Below are positions 43,732 through 55,542 of a stretch of 64,000 nt of DNA, one piece after another. Each line of letters opens with the position of its first letter. Positions within the stretch are counted from its first letter, which is position 1. This DNA is from Occultella gossypii. Its GTDB lineage: Bacteria > Actinomycetota > Actinomycetes > Actinomycetales > Beutenbergiaceae. Where the stretch lies: assembly GCF_019947135.1 (NCBI RefSeq), contig NZ_JAGSHT010000023.1, forward strand, positions 1 to 64,000. The letters run 5' to 3'. Position numbers and translations under genes: made by a program. The notes beneath the pieces are model-generated. The model saw nothing but the letters and a program-made list of their open reading frames with translations. It was not told where the DNA came from and made no database searches.

Positions 43732-44391
43732 CTAGGAGATGGTGATCTGGTCGGGCAGCGCGTCGAGCAAGATCAGGACACCGGCGATGCCGACGATCCA
43801 GCTCGCAGCACTGCGGGAACCGGTGGCGATCCTGCGCTGCCACCGTTCGAGTCTCTCCTGCATCCGCTCACGCAGGATGACCCAGGCCAGGTACAGCACG
43901 ACGCCGGGCAGGATCATGATGATCACGTAGGCGCCGAGCAGCGGCAGCCACGTGGCCGGCTCGAGGCCGGCTGAGGTCATCAGACCGACGGCGGCGAAAT
44001 AGGGCACCGCGGTGTAGAACTCGAAGAGCCAGGTGCCCAGCCCCAGCAACACCATCGCCGGCACGGTGGACGTCCTGGCCCGGACCGGGGAGCGCTCGGT
44101 CTTCCTGCTCGGGATGAACCAGCTGCCGATGAACAGCGACAGGCCGATTCCACCTTGTACCCAGCGCCACACGACCGGGTCGCTCACGGGTGCCAGGGCG
44201 GCCAGGCCCAGCATGAGGAGCACGCCGAGCACGAAGTAGGCGACCGCGACGGTGCCCAGGTAGACGGCCAGCAACAGACCGGCGCGTCGGGGCCGGGCGA
44301 TCAGGAGGTAGAGCGTCACTGCGACGAGCGCGGGGCTGAGCATGTCCAGGAGGGCGAGGCCGAGCACGGCTCCCACCGTGACCATCGACAC
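43732..44391 (-). CDS. GAP-family (Sap-like) membrane protein
   Basis: 219 aa with six hydrophobic helices in LysE-like order: GLALLDMLSPALVAVTLYLL, AVAYFVLGVLLMLG, and LPLLGAYVIIMILPGVVLYLA among them. Resembles PF11139 proteins linked to glycolipid export in actinobacteria. GTG 44391 has AGGAGG 9 bp upstream. Divergent from TetR across a 24-bp palindrome, so likely its target. Substrate unknown. Confidence 0.8.
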   Translation of the reverse strand: MSMVTVGAVLGLALLDMLSPALVAVTLYLLIARPRRAGLLLAVYLGTVAVAYFVLGVLLMLGLAALAPVSDPVVWRWVQGGIGLSLFIGSWFIPSRKTERSPVRARTSTVPAMVLLGLGTWLFEFYTAVPYFAAVGLMTSAGLEPATWLPLLGAYVIIMILPGVVLYLAWVILRERMQERLERWQRRIATGSRSAASWIVGIAGVLILLDALPDQITIS

Positions 44392-44441
44392 GGGCTCGCC
44401 CCTCCTGGTCGGGTCGACACAGCGATCCGCTGCGCGCACGC

Positions 44442-44465
44442 ATGCTAACACGCCCGTGTTAGCAT
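44442..44465. promoter_or_regulatory. Perfect 24-bp TetR operator palindrome
   Basis: Arms ATGCTAACACG and CGTGTTAGCAT around CC, 5 bp before the TetR start and 50 bp before the divergent GAP-family gene. Confidence 0.8.
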
Positions 44466-44470
44466 CGGCC

Positions 44471-45109
44471 ATGCCCCGCCTTGTCGACCACGCCGAGCGC
44501 CGCGCCGAGATCGCCGAGGCGGCACTGCGGGTCGTTCTGCGAGAAGGGCTCGACGGCGTAACGGTCCGGGGCATCGCGACCGAGGCCGGCTGGTCCACCG
44601 GCTCCCTACGGCACTATTTCGCCAACCAGCACGAACTCCAGGCGTACGTCATGACGGCCGCCACCGAGACGCTCCGGAACCGCGTGCTCCCGCGTGTGCA
44701 GCGACCGCGCACGTCCGGCTCCGCGGTCGAACGGGTTGTCTCGATCGTCGCGGAGATGCTCCCGCTCGACGCGCAGCGGCACGAGGAGTACGCACTGTGG
44801 GCGGCCGTTACCGAGTGGGAGCGCCGACACCCACCCGCGGGCGGCTCGCGGACGTGGCACGACCAGCGCGCCCTCTACCGCCAGTGCGTCGCGGCCCTGC
44901 GCGGGCAGGCGACCACCCGCCGGCTCGAGGACGTCGGCCTCCCCCACCCCGATCCGGAGGTCGAGGAGTGGGCCGCCGTGCTGCACACCTTCGTCGACGG
45001 GCTCGCGTCACAGTTGGTCAACACCCCCGGTGCGGTCAGCGCCGAGACCGCCGGGGACCTCCTCCGCGCCCTGATGCGCGCCGTGCCGCCCGCGCGCCGG
45101 TCGAGCTAG
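44471..45109 (+). CDS. TetR-family regulator
   Basis: 212 aa. Helix-turn-helix VRGIATEAGWSTGSLRHYFAN (about residues 33-53). The C-terminal domain begins about residue 80, with EYALWAAVTEWERRH. Represses the divergent GAP-family gene and itself through the 24-bp palindrome (inference). ATG 44471 is fixed by the operator just upstream. Confidence 0.9.
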   Translation: MPRLVDHAERRAEIAEAALRVVLREGLDGVTVRGIATEAGWSTGSLRHYFANQHELQAYVMTAATETLRNRVLPRVQRPRTSGSAVERVVSIVAEMLPLDAQRHEEYALWAAVTEWERRHPPAGGSRTWHDQRALYRQCVAALRGQATTRRLEDVGLPHPDPEVEEWAAVLHTFVDGLASQLVNTPGAVSAETAGDLLRALMRAVPPARRSS

Positions 45110-45236
45110 TGGCATTCAGTGGCGCCGGAACTCGGGCTGGTCGAGGGCGCGCAGCCGGCTGCCATCTGACTGTCGGCGCAGGACCTGTGCACGGGCGCCG
45201 GCGCCGTCCCGTGCGAAACGCTCGTTCCACCGACCG

Positions 45237-46331
45237 TCAGCCATCGTCGTTCGGTGGCGCCACCGCCAGCCGTACGGCGACGCGGAGTCCACCATCGGCC
45301 AGAGGTGTCAGCGTGAGAGTCCCGTCGTGTGCCTCCGTGATGCTTCGGACGATCGCGAGACCGAGGCCGACCCCCGCATGGTCGGTGCGAACGCGCTGGG
45401 CGCCGCGCTGGAACGGTTCGGTGAGCGTGGCGACCTGCTGTTCGGTCAGCCGCGCGCCGGTGTTCTCGACGATGAGCACCACGGCGTCCGGCTCACGGCT
45501 CGTCGTGACCCACACTGAGCCGCCGTCGGGCAGGTTGTGGACGATCGCGTTGTGCACGAGGTTGGTCGTCATCTGCAGCAGCAGCGCGTGCGAGCCGACC
45601 GTGGGGGTCAGGTCGCCGGACGTCTCGATGGTGAGGCCGCGTGCCTCGGCGAGCGGGAGCAGCGTCTCCGTGGCCTCTTCCGCGATGAGGGACAGGTCGA
45701 CGTGCCCTCGGCCGAACGAGCGTTGGTCGGCGCGGCTGAGCAGGAGCAGTGCCTCGGTCAGATCGATCGCCCGGGAGTTGACGAAGTGGAGTCGCTCGAC
45801 GAGGGCGCTCGTGTCGGAACCGGGGTCGTTGCGGGCGACCTCCAGGAGGGTCTGTGTGATCGCCAGCGGGGTGCGCAGCTCGTGGGAGGCGTTGGCCGCG
45901 AACCTCTGCTGCTCGGCGACCTGCGCTTCGAGCCGGCCGAGCATGGTGTCGAACGCGTCGGCCAGCTCACGGAACTCGTCCTTGCGGCCGTCCAGCCAGA
46001 TCCGGTGGGAGAGCGACCCGGTCGCCGCCTTCCGGGTGGCTCTCGTGATGCGAGTCAACGGCGCAAGCATCCGGCCGGCGAGCAGCCATCCGCCGAGGAG
46101 GCCGAGGACCAGCAGGAACACCAGCATCAGGGCCGCCCGCGGGGCGAACGCGCGCAGCAGGTCCGAACGGTTGGGGACGAAGGGGCCGCGGGTGTCGATC
46201 GGCCCGTCGGGCACGTAGCGCAGCAGGAACGCCCACACCACCGCGAGCAGCAGTGTGCTCGCCAGCATGAGGAACCCGGCGTAGCTGAGGGTGAGCTTGA
46301 GGCGAACGCTCAGGCCGGGCTCCCTAGGCAC
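45237..46331 (-). CDS. Sensor histidine kinase
   Basis: 364 aa. TM1 (FLMLASTLLLAVVWAFLLRYV) and TM2 (LMLVFLLVLGLLGGWLLAGRM) flank a short extracellular loop of about 30 residues; then HAMP, phosphoacceptor NASHELRTPLA, N-box VHNAIVHN and G-box HAGVGLGLAIV. GTG 46331 follows GGGAGG at 5 bp and overlaps the regulator by 8 nt. The small sensor loop suggests it reads a membrane or envelope signal. Partner of the OmpR-type regulator. Confidence 0.92.
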   Translation of the reverse strand: MPREPGLSVRLKLTLSYAGFLMLASTLLLAVVWAFLLRYVPDGPIDTRGPFVPNRSDLLRAFAPRAALMLVFLLVLGLLGGWLLAGRMLAPLTRITRATRKAATGSLSHRIWLDGRKDEFRELADAFDTMLGRLEAQVAEQQRFAANASHELRTPLAITQTLLEVARNDPGSDTSALVERLHFVNSRAIDLTEALLLLSRADQRSFGRGHVDLSLIAEEATETLLPLAEARGLTIETSGDLTPTVGSHALLLQMTTNLVHNAIVHNLPDGGSVWVTTSREPDAVVLIVENTGARLTEQQVATLTEPFQRGAQRVRTDHAGVGLGLAIVRSITEAHDGTLTLTPLADGGLRVAVRLAVAPPNDDG

Positions 46332-47019
46332 GCTCGCCTCCCGTGGCGCCCGCAACCGGTCCGGCATCGATGCGATAGCCGACGCCGGGCACCGTCGCGA
46401 TCAGCCAAGGTTCTCCGAGTCGCTTGCGCAGCGCCGAGACCGTGATCCGCACGGCATTGGTGAACGGGTCGGCGTTGGAGTCCCAGGCACGCTCCAGCAG
46501 TTCCTCGGCGCTGATCACCCCACCCTCGGCGCCGACGAGTACCTCGAGCACGGCGAACTGCTTCCTGGTCAGCGCGACGTAGCGGCCGTCCCGGTAGACC
46601 TCGCGACGGAACGGATCCAGCCGAAGGCCGGCGATCTCCCGCACCGGCGGTCTGCTGTGCGCGCGCCTGCGGTCGAGCGCCCGGAGCCTGAGGACGAGTT
46701 CGCGGAGCTCGAACGGCTTGGTCAGGTAGTCATCGGCACCCAGTTCGAACCCGGTGGCCTTGTCGTCGAGCCGGTCGGCGGCGGTGAGCATCAGGATCGG
46801 CATGCCGGTGCCGGAGGCGACGATGCTGGTGGCGACCTCGTCACCGGATGGGCCCGGAATGTCGCGGTCGAGGACCGCGATGTCGTAGGTGTTCACGGCC
46901 AGCAGTTCCAGGGCGGCGTGGCCGTCTCCGGCGATGTCCGCGGCGATCGCCTCGAGCCGGAGCCCATCGCGAATGGCCTCCGCCATGAGGGGTTCGTCCT
47001 CGACGACCAGCACGCGCAT
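46324..47019 (-). CDS. OmpR-family response regulator
   Basis: 231 aa. Receiver with VVEDEPLMAEAI, phospho-Asp in VLDRDIPGPSG, and the switch KPFELRELVLRL. C-terminal winged helix with YVALTRKQFAVLEVL and VRITVSALRKRLGEP. Pairs with the downstream kinase. It is divergent from the VanY-like gene; the pair resembles VanR/VanS logic, which is inference. Confidence 0.93.
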   Translation of the reverse strand: MRVLVVEDEPLMAEAIRDGLRLEAIAADIAGDGHAALELLAVNTYDIAVLDRDIPGPSGDEVATSIVASGTGMPILMLTAADRLDDKATGFELGADDYLTKPFELRELVLRLRALDRRRAHSRPPVREIAGLRLDPFRREVYRDGRYVALTRKQFAVLEVLVGAEGGVISAEELLERAWDSNADPFTNAVRITVSALRKRLGEPWLIATVPGVGYRIDAGPVAGATGGERA

Positions 47020-47106
47020 GGTCTCGATGCTACGAGGCGACGCATATTGCCGGCGTATCGAGATCCACTTACGGGCTGACAACACCGCACCGCCTTGACT
47101 TGTCGC

Positions 47107-47751
47107 ATGAGTCAAGTGACAGCAGACGCGAGGGCACGCAGGCCGCACCGGACCGCCGTCGGGCTGGTCTTCGGGCTGGTCGTCGTCGTGGCCGCGCTCA
47201 TCGGGGCCTTCGTCGATCAGCGGGGACCGACGCCGGCGCCGTCTCTCAGCGACATCCTTCCCGGCGACCAGGGCCGCCCCGTGACCGAGGTCGATGGCGC
47301 CGTCACCGGTGCCGACGGTGTCCTGCCCGACGGCGTGACGGTCTTCGACGATCAGTATCCCGGCGTGGCCAACCTCGACCCCGAGCTGCTCCAGGCGCTG
47401 CGTACGGCGGCGAGCGACGCCGGTCACCGCGGCATCGAGTTCAACGTGAACAGCGGCTGGCGCTCTCCCGATTACCAGGACCAGCTTCTGCGCGACGCGG
47501 TCGCCGAGTACGGATCCCAGGCCGAGGCCGCACGATGGGTCGCGACCGCGGACACGTCACCGCACGTGTCCGGGGACGCCGTCGACCTCGGTCCCTACGA
47601 CACCATGGACTGGCTGTCCCGGCACGGCGCGCAGTACGGACTGTGCCAGATCTACGGCAACGAGCCCTGGCACTTCGAGCTGCGCCCCGAGGCCACCGAC
47701 CATGGCTGCCCGGCCATGTACGCCGACCCGACCGAGGACCCGAGGATGTAG
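47107..47751 (+). CDS. VanY-like D-alanyl-D-alanine carboxypeptidase
   Basis: 214 aa. One N-terminal TM helix (residues about 17-34), then an extracellular M15 peptidase: NSGWRSPDYQ, SPHVSGDAVDLG (zinc His and Asp) and EPWHFEL (Glu and His). It removes the last D-Ala of peptidoglycan stems. The start codon lies inside an inverted repeat (CTTGACT 47094-47100, AGTCAAG 47110-47116) that may be an operator or mask translation. Likely target of the divergent two-component system. Confidence 0.9.
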   Translation: MSQVTADARARRPHRTAVGLVFGLVVVVAALIGAFVDQRGPTPAPSLSDILPGDQGRPVTEVDGAVTGADGVLPDGVTVFDDQYPGVANLDPELLQALRTAASDAGHRGIEFNVNSGWRSPDYQDQLLRDAVAEYGSQAEAARWVATADTSPHVSGDAVDLGPYDTMDWLSRHGAQYGLCQIYGNEPWHFELRPEATDHGCPAMYADPTEDPRM

Positions 47752-47753
47752 CC

Positions 47754-48749
47754 CTACTCGCGCGGGAGCAGTCTGGCCGTGGGCAGCGGCGGTGCCGGCA
47801 ATGGTGCCGGCTGGCCGGGCGGGAACTCGCCGAACAGGGCCGGCTTATCGGCATCCCTCGGATCGGCGGGCTCGAAGCCGAGCTCGGCCTGGTAGCGACG
47901 CCGGTACTCCACGATCTCGTCGTGGTCGCGCCCGATGAAGTTCCACCACATCACGATCTGTTCGCCGAGTGGGACACCACCCAGGAGGATGACCCGGACC
48001 TGCGCGTCACCGGCCGTGATGACCAGCGTGTCGGATCCGGGCGGGGCATAGGCGAGAGAGCGATGATCGACGACTTCCGTATTCACCGTGACCGCACCGT
48101 TCTCAGCGAGGACGGCGTGTTCGAAGTCAGCGCGCACGGTCAGCCGCGCGGTGGCGCCGGGCTCGAGCGTCAGTTCGGCACCGAGCAGGTCAGGCGTGCG
48201 CGTATCGACCGGGGAGACCGAACCGAGGAGCGCCCCGACGAACACGCGTGCCGTGATCCCGGGGAGTTCGACCGGCTCCGGGGTGTGGTGCACGAACGCG
48301 TTCTCGGTGAACCGGGTCTTCTCCGGGAGCGCATACCAGAGCTGCACGCCATGCAGGTTGCTCGTCGCGCCGTCGCTGAGCTCCTGATGGGTGATGCCCC
48401 GGCCCGCGATCATCAGGTTGAGCTCGCCCGGCACGACTGCGGCCGCATTGCCGCCGGAGTCGAGGTGCTCGATACGCCCGGTGAACAGCCAGGACACCGT
48501 GGCAAGACCAGTGTGGGGATGCCGCGGCACCTGCATCCCACCGGTCGCCGAGACGTCATCGGGACCGTAGTGGTCCAGGAAGCACCACGCCCCCACCAGT
48601 GACCGTCGCCGCTGCGGGAGGGTTCGATACACGGTCATCGCGCGCGGGCCACCGAGGGGCACGAGGCGTGGCTCGAGGATCTCCGTCGCCGTGCAGGGCT
48701 CCCCGTCGTCCAGGACCGCCATATCGGGGCGTGCGTCGAGGTTGCTCAT
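47754..48749 (-). CDS. Pirin-family protein
   Basis: 331 aa, two cupin domains. VGAWCFLDHYGPD, PRHPHTGLATVSWLFTG and IAGRGITHQE hold the metal-binding His and Glu of pirin domain 1; the C-terminal domain reads TLEPGATARLTV. Pirins act as quercetinase-like enzymes or redox sensors. Coupled to the AhpD-like gene upstream (ATGA), an association that suggests oxidative stress. Confidence 0.9.
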   Translation of the reverse strand: MSNLDARPDMAVLDDGEPCTATEILEPRLVPLGGPRAMTVYRTLPQRRRSLVGAWCFLDHYGPDDVSATGGMQVPRHPHTGLATVSWLFTGRIEHLDSGGNAAAVVPGELNLMIAGRGITHQELSDGATSNLHGVQLWYALPEKTRFTENAFVHHTPEPVELPGITARVFVGALLGSVSPVDTRTPDLLGAELTLEPGATARLTVRADFEHAVLAENGAVTVNTEVVDHRSLAYAPPGSDTLVITAGDAQVRVILLGGVPLGEQIVMWWNFIGRDHDEIVEYRRRYQAELGFEPADPRDADKPALFGEFPPGQPAPLPAPPLPTARLLPRE

Positions 48750-49219
48750 CGGATGACCCTTCCGTCGGCGCCCCGTGCACGCACCGGATGTTGACTGAGG
48801 ATGGAGATCCGGTTGAACGCGTTGATCGTGACCGCCACCCACTCCGCAGCGACGAATGCCTCCTCGCCGAGCACCGATCGGGCACCCAAGAGATCAGCCT
48901 CCGAATCCTCGGTGACGGGCAGCGATGCGGCGGCTTCCGCCACCGCGAGCACGGCCCTCTGCCGATCATCGAACACGTCGGTCTCCCGCCACACCGGCAG
49001 CAGGTCCAGCTGCTGCTGCACGATGCCTGCCTGCCTCGCCTCGCGCGCATGCAGATCCACGCAGAACGCGCACGCGTTCATCTGCGACGTGCGCAGCTTG
49101 ATGAGCTCGGACTCCTGGCTCGACAGACCCCGCTCCAGCACCGCCGCACGGATCGCCGACGAGAACGCTTCCGCAGCCTGCCACGCCTCGGGCATGACTT
49201 TGTCCAGGAACGGACGCAT
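48746..49219 (-). CDS. AhpD-like carboxymuconolactone decarboxylase family protein
   Basis: 157 aa. MNACAFCVDLHAREAR is the CxxC-x3-His site of peroxidase-type members. Helical scaffold with LGEEAFVAAEWVAVTINAFNR at the end. Thiol-dependent peroxide reduction is the likely role. First gene of a two-gene unit with pirin; a GGAGGAG site precedes the ATG. Confidence 0.88.
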   Translation of the reverse strand: MRPFLDKVMPEAWQAAEAFSSAIRAAVLERGLSSQESELIKLRTSQMNACAFCVDLHAREARQAGIVQQQLDLLPVWRETDVFDDRQRAVLAVAEAAASLPVTEDSEADLLGARSVLGEEAFVAAEWVAVTINAFNRISILSQHPVRARGADGRVIR

Positions 49220-49374
49220 CAGTCTCCTCCTCCGTAGGCAACGCCCAGCCATGGCGGTCGAGCACTTGCCGCACTGATCTTGAACACCCTACGAGTTCCT
49301 GCGCCGCGCCAGCGCGTGGACGCCGTTCGACGGCGGAGGGCAACTTCTGCGGCTGCCCTCCGCCGGTCGACGTC

Positions 49375-51562
<2,188 letters not shown>

Positions 51563-51594
51563 CTGCGCTCCCCCAGCGGGCCCGGCGGCCGCTC

Positions 51595-51987
51595 TCAGGC
51601 CCCGGCCCGGGTGGCTCGTTCGACCAGAACGAGATCTGCGGGTCTCGGTCGCCGGAACACGCCCCCGTCCGCGACGAACTCGTCGCCGTGCCTGCTCAGA
51701 TGGCGAGCGAACAGCGGGCAGACGGGCACCACGGTGAGGTGTTCGCGGATGCTGTCCGCGAGTGCCTCACGGACCAGGAGCCCGGCCAGACCGCGGCCGC
51801 CGAACTCCTCGGCCACCTCGGTATGGAAGAAGATCCGTTCGCCGGCCACGTCGGGAGAGTCGACGAAGTCGGCCCTTCCGGCGGGAGACCCGTCGGCGAC
51901 GCTCACGGCATAGGAGCCGATCGGACTGGCGGGATCCAGCCTGATCGTCACCGACGCGCCGGTCCTGTCTGTCAATCCTTCAGTCAT
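51595..51987 (-). CDS. GNAT-type N-acetyltransferase (YjdJ-like)
   Basis: 130 aa. [23 protein letters not shown] is the acetyl-CoA loop of the small Gcn5-like YjdJ group; [15 protein letters not shown] gives the second conserved block. Coupled to the reductase-like gene by ATGA. Acceptor unknown. Confidence 0.85.
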   Translation of the reverse strand: MTEGLTDRTGASVTIRLDPASPIGSYAVSVADGSPAGRADFVDSPDVAGERIFFHTEVAEEFGGRGLAGLLVREALADSIREHLTVVPVCPLFARHLSRHGDEFVADGGVFRRPRPADLVLVERATRAGA

Positions 51988-52685
51988 CTGACTGTCCTTT
52001 CGGTTGAGTGTCGGTTCATCCTCGCTCCGCCGAGCGTGGCTGGAGCGGGGCTGTTGACGAGTTCGCGGAGCCGGTCGGCATCGACGTTCGCGCCGAAGGC
52101 GGGAGCGCCGGGCTCGAGCCGGGCTCCCGAGGCGAGGTCACCGACGGCCACGGCGTCGAAGCCGAGTGCGTCGATCAGTGCCGAGACCACCGTGACGTCC
52201 TCGGGCGAGTCACCGGCGACCGCGATCGCCTTGCGCCCGGGGGCAGCGGCGGGCCGTGCCCCGTCCTCGAGGTCGTGGTAGCCCATGTGGTTGAGTGCCT
52301 TCACGACGCGCGCGTCCTTGAGGAACGTCTGAACCTGCTCGCTCGACGAGGTGGCCGGCGGCACGACCTCGTCCCGAGCGCCATCGACCTCCCACCAGTG
52401 ATTCATCGCGTCCACGACCACCTTGCCCTGCAATTGAGGGACCGGGAGATGACGGTGCTTGCCGAGCGGGAGCGCGAGGATGGCGACGTCGGCGGCCTGC
52501 GCGGCCTCGGCCGGCCACACGGCCCTCGCGCCCGGGGTGAGGACCTCGGTCGTGAGCGCGATCCGCGCGGGGTCACTCGATCCGGCGATCAGGACTCGAT
52601 AGCCGGCGGCGACCGCCAGGCGTGCCAGGACGGTGCCGAGCTTCCCGGCACCCAGAACGGCGATCGTTGTGCCCGGGCCGGTCAC
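51984..52685 (-). CDS. NADP-binding oxidoreductase, F420-reductase (Npd)-like
   Basis: 233 aa Rossmann protein. [17 protein letters not shown] and VLIAGSSDP bind [18 protein letters not shown] and [15 protein letters not shown] match the NADPH:F420 oxidoreductase/ProC-like group. Coupled at both ends (GTGA with the LLM gene, ATGA with the acetyltransferase). Could supply reduced flavin or F420 to the LLM enzyme (inference). Confidence 0.85.
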   Translation of the reverse strand: MTGPGTTIAVLGAGKLGTVLARLAVAAGYRVLIAGSSDPARIALTTEVLTPGARAVWPAEAAQAADVAILALPLGKHRHLPVPQLQGKVVVDAMNHWWEVDGARDEVVPPATSSSEQVQTFLKDARVVKALNHMGYHDLEDGARPAAAPGRKAIAVAGDSPEDVTVVSALIDALGFDAVAVGDLASGARLEPGAPAFGANVDADRLRELVNSPAPATLGGARMNRHSTERTVR

Positions 52686-53752
52686 CGTCCCGACCCTGCC
52701 GTGACAGCGGGGCGCTCGGCGAGTATCTCGCGGACCCGCGGGATCACCTCGGTCCCGTACAGCTCGACCGAACGCATCCGGGCCGTGGCGGACACGGCAC
52801 CGGCCGCGGAGTAGATCATGTCGAACCGGCCGGCATCGAGCGCCCGGATCGCGTGGGCGATCCTGTTCGCGACCGTCTCGGCGGAACCGACATAGAGCGA
52901 CCCGCGTTCCACCTCGGCGTCGAACTCCGCCCGGCGGATCGGCGGCCAGCCCCGTAGCGCCCCGATGCGGTCCCGGATCTCCCGGTAGCCGGGGTAGAAC
53001 AGCTCCTTGGCCTCCTCGTCGGTGCCGGCGACGAATCCGGGCGAGTGCATCCCGACCGGCTGTGCGGTGGTGCCCAGTTGCTCGCTCGCCCTCCGATACA
53101 GGTCGACGTACGGCGCGAACTGCTCGGGGGTGCCGCCGATGATCGCGAGCATGAGCCGGAACCCGTAGTGGGCTGTGCGGATCACCGACTGCGGTGACCC
53201 GCCTACTCCCACCCACGTGTTCAGTCTTCCCGACTCGGTCTTGGGGTACACGTCCGCCTCTTGCAGTGCGGCCCGGGTGGTGCCCTCCCAGGTCACCGGC
53301 GTCTCGTCGAGGAGTCGGTGGAAGAGGTTGATCTTCTCCTCGAACAACACGTCATAGTCCTTCAGGTCGTACCCGAACAGCGGGAACGACTCGGTGAACG
53401 AGCCACGGCCGAGGATCACCTCGGCGCGTCCGTTGGAGAGCGCGTCCAGGGTCGCGAACCGTTGGAACACGCGCACCGGGTCGTCGGAGGACAGCACCGT
53501 CACGCCCGAAGCGAGCCGGATCCGCTTCGTGGCGGTCGCGATACCGGCCAGAACCGTCTCCGGGCTGGAGATCGCATACTCCGGCCGGTGGTGCTCACCC
53601 AGAGCGACCACGTCGATGCCGACCTGATCGGCCAGGACGGCCTCCGCCACCGCGGCGCGGATCGCCTGCGCATGCGAGACGACCTCCCCCCGATCATCAC
53701 GGGGTCGGTCTCCGAAGCTGTCGATCCCGAACTCGATCTGTGGAGCATCCAT
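52682..53752 (-). CDS. LLM-class flavin-dependent oxidoreductase
   Basis: 356 aa luciferase-like TIM barrel. [38 protein letters not shown] and [18 protein letters not shown] are the bacterial-luciferase-family signatures; [14 protein letters not shown] is the C-terminal flavin loop. FMN- or F420-dependent monooxygenation or reduction. First gene of a three-gene operon divergent from marR, with a MarR operator between. Confidence 0.9.
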   Translation of the reverse strand: MDAPQIEFGIDSFGDRPRDDRGEVVSHAQAIRAAVAEAVLADQVGIDVVALGEHHRPEYAISSPETVLAGIATATKRIRLASGVTVLSSDDPVRVFQRFATLDALSNGRAEVILGRGSFTESFPLFGYDLKDYDVLFEEKINLFHRLLDETPVTWEGTTRAALQEADVYPKTESGRLNTWVGVGGSPQSVIRTAHYGFRLMLAIIGGTPEQFAPYVDLYRRASEQLGTTAQPVGMHSPGFVAGTDEEAKELFYPGYREIRDRIGALRGWPPIRRAEFDAEVERGSLYVGSAETVANRIAHAIRALDAGRFDMIYSAAGAVSATARMRSVELYGTEVIPRVREILAERPAVTAGSGR

Positions 53753-53777
53753 CGTGTGCCACTTCCGTTCAATGTGA

Positions 53778-53818
53778 TTGACACGTGAATCATGCGGCCA
53801 ATATGATTCACATGTCAA
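53778..53818. promoter_or_regulatory. MarR operator, 16-bp arms
   Basis: TTGACACGTGAATCAT (53778-53793) and ATGATTCACATGTCAA (53803-53818), complementary at 15 of 16 positions with a 9-bp spacer. Each arm also contains a smaller dyad (TTGACACGTGAA; TTCACATGTCAA). Central between the divergent genes. Confidence 0.82.
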
Positions 53819-53834
53819 CCACTGAGGAGGGGCG

Positions 53835-54311
53835 ATGGGCACGATGAAGCGTCGGAGCGTCCCGACGAGCGAGGAACTCGCGATCTGGCGGGCACACATC
53901 GAGACGTTCGAGATCGTCCGCGCCCGGATCGAGGCCCGCTTGCACCAGGACTCGCAGCTGTCGAGTGGGGACTACCGGGTGCTCCTCGCACTGAGCGAGG
54001 CGGACGGAAAGTCGATGCGGTCATCGGAACTCGCCGCGCACATCCAGTGGGAACGCAGCCGCCTGTCCGGTCAGCTCGGCCGGATGGAGCGACGTGGGCT
54101 GCTGCGCCGCGAACCGTGTGCGGAGGACGCCCGCGGCGCGAACGTCGTCCTCACCGACGAGGGCGCCCGCGCCTTCCGCGCCAGCACGCTGCCCCATCTT
54201 CGGGCGGTCAAGGAGGTCTTCGTCGATGCGTTCGCACCGGAGCAGCTCGCCCAACTCGGCGAGGCCACCGGGGCGATGCGCAGCCATTTGAACCTCGACG
54301 CCCGCCCCTGA
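53835..54311 (+). CDS. MarR-family repressor
   Basis: 158 aa. Winged helix: MRSSELAAHIQWERSRLSGQLGRMERRGLL and the wing EPCAEDARGANVVLTDEG. The LSSGDYRVLLALSEADG helix precedes it. Likely senses phenolic or redox-active compounds and controls the divergent LLM operon. Starts 16 bp after the operator. Confidence 0.92.
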   Translation: MGTMKRRSVPTSEELAIWRAHIETFEIVRARIEARLHQDSQLSSGDYRVLLALSEADGKSMRSSELAAHIQWERSRLSGQLGRMERRGLLRREPCAEDARGANVVLTDEGARAFRASTLPHLRAVKEVFVDAFAPEQLAQLGEATGAMRSHLNLDARP

Positions 54312-54644
54312 TCCGGCGAACTTGTGGCAAGGAGGAGCCGGCAGCGGACGGCCGACCGAGCCGTCGTCCTCGATGCGCCGACGGCGTGGGGCGGCTGGGC
54401 GTGCGGCCGGGCCAACTCCTGGCAGATGCTCGACGTCACACGTGACCCGATCGACGTCACTCCCACCGCGCACTAGTCGATGGGCTGGGTCCACCCCGAG
54501 GACCACAGTTGAGCACACGGCTGGGCTCGCCACGCAACTGCGGTCCCTCGGAGCCATCCGAGACGCGAACTTGTCGATCGTCGATCGTCCCATCCGCTCG
54601 CCTTGTCGTGGATGTCGGCCGCAAGCCGATCCGGTTCCGAGGTA
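54312..54644. other. Intergenic region, no supported gene
   Basis: 333 bp between marR and the DUF6766 gene stop. A frame stays open from about 54325 to 54477 and ends DPIDVTPTAH, but it has no start, no ribosome-binding site and no recognised domain. It could be a gene remnant. Confidence 0.4.
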
Positions 54645-55070
54645 TCAGGATCTCTCGGGGCCATCGTGGCGCTGGTGCAACTGTTCCTCAGCCTGGTCGT
54701 TCTCACGCCACTCGAACTCGTCGACGTCGACGCCCTGGAGTTCGAGAATCCGATCGAGCTTGGCCTCCAGTCGGTCGTCACTTTCCTTGGACTGCGACGA
54801 CCCCCAGAAGAAGAACAGAGCAAGACCTGCCGCTTGCCAGAGGAGTTGGAGGAACTCCGACTGCCAGTTCTCGAAGGTGGAGGACAGGAACTGTGGCCAG
54901 AACTGGTCCCATTGGAAGGCCTGGCCATGTTCGGCGGCGTCGTTGCGGACTTCGATGAGCTGGAACGTGAACTGAGCCGCCCAGGACACGAGGAACAGAC
55001 CAGCAGTGATGATGCCGAAGGAATATGCGGTGAAGAATCCAGGCCGACGGCGATCGGGCTTGTGCGCCAT
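54645..55070 (-). CDS. DUF6766-like membrane protein
   Basis: 141 aa. One clear TM helix (FGIITAGLFLVSWAAQFTF) and a second hydrophobic helix (FLQLLWQAAGLALFFFWG) flank an amphipathic NWQSEFLQ stretch typical of DUF6766. The C-terminal tail is acidic. Frequently found beside stress genes in actinobacteria (inference). Single gene. Confidence 0.75.
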   Translation of the reverse strand: MAHKPDRRRPGFFTAYSFGIITAGLFLVSWAAQFTFQLIEVRNDAAEHGQAFQWDQFWPQFLSSTFENWQSEFLQLLWQAAGLALFFFWGSSQSKESDDRLEAKLDRILELQGVDVDEFEWRENDQAEEQLHQRHDGPERS

Positions 55071-55542
55071 GGTGAGCCTCCCAACGATGCGGTATTTTCG
55101 ATCACGCACCTGCGATCCTGTCCCAGCTCCGTCGCACCCGCGACCGCAGACGCGAACCGCGCGGATGCACTCCGGCTCTGCGTTTGCCTGGTTGGGGGCG
55201 GCGCTGACAACGACAAGACTGCCGTTCGGAGTCGTCACCACACCTGGCAGCGGTACCACCCCGCGTTGGTGGCGCACGCGTTGGCGACGCTGAGGGCCAC
55301 CTGTCCTGGGCAATGACCGACGGCGAGGCCGAGCAGTTGCGTGGTCCGGCTGGCCCAGCAGTCTTGGGACGCCGGCGCGCTCGCCGGAGGCCGAGGCTCG
55401 CCGTCGGGCTTGCCCTGCACGCCGCGCACCGACGGTTCACCGGCGCGCACCATTGAAGCGAACGGATCCGAGGTGCGCACCCGGTCAGCACGCGATAGAC
55501 ACGTGGACGGCACGCGTCGCAGATCGTGGGAGGGCGAACCGG
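55071..55542. other. Intergenic region before the GH13 gene
   Basis: 472 bp between divergent genes. Open frames on both strands (for example leftward 55235-55585) have no credible start or domain. Contains the promoters of both genes by position; no box stands out. Confidence 0.4.
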
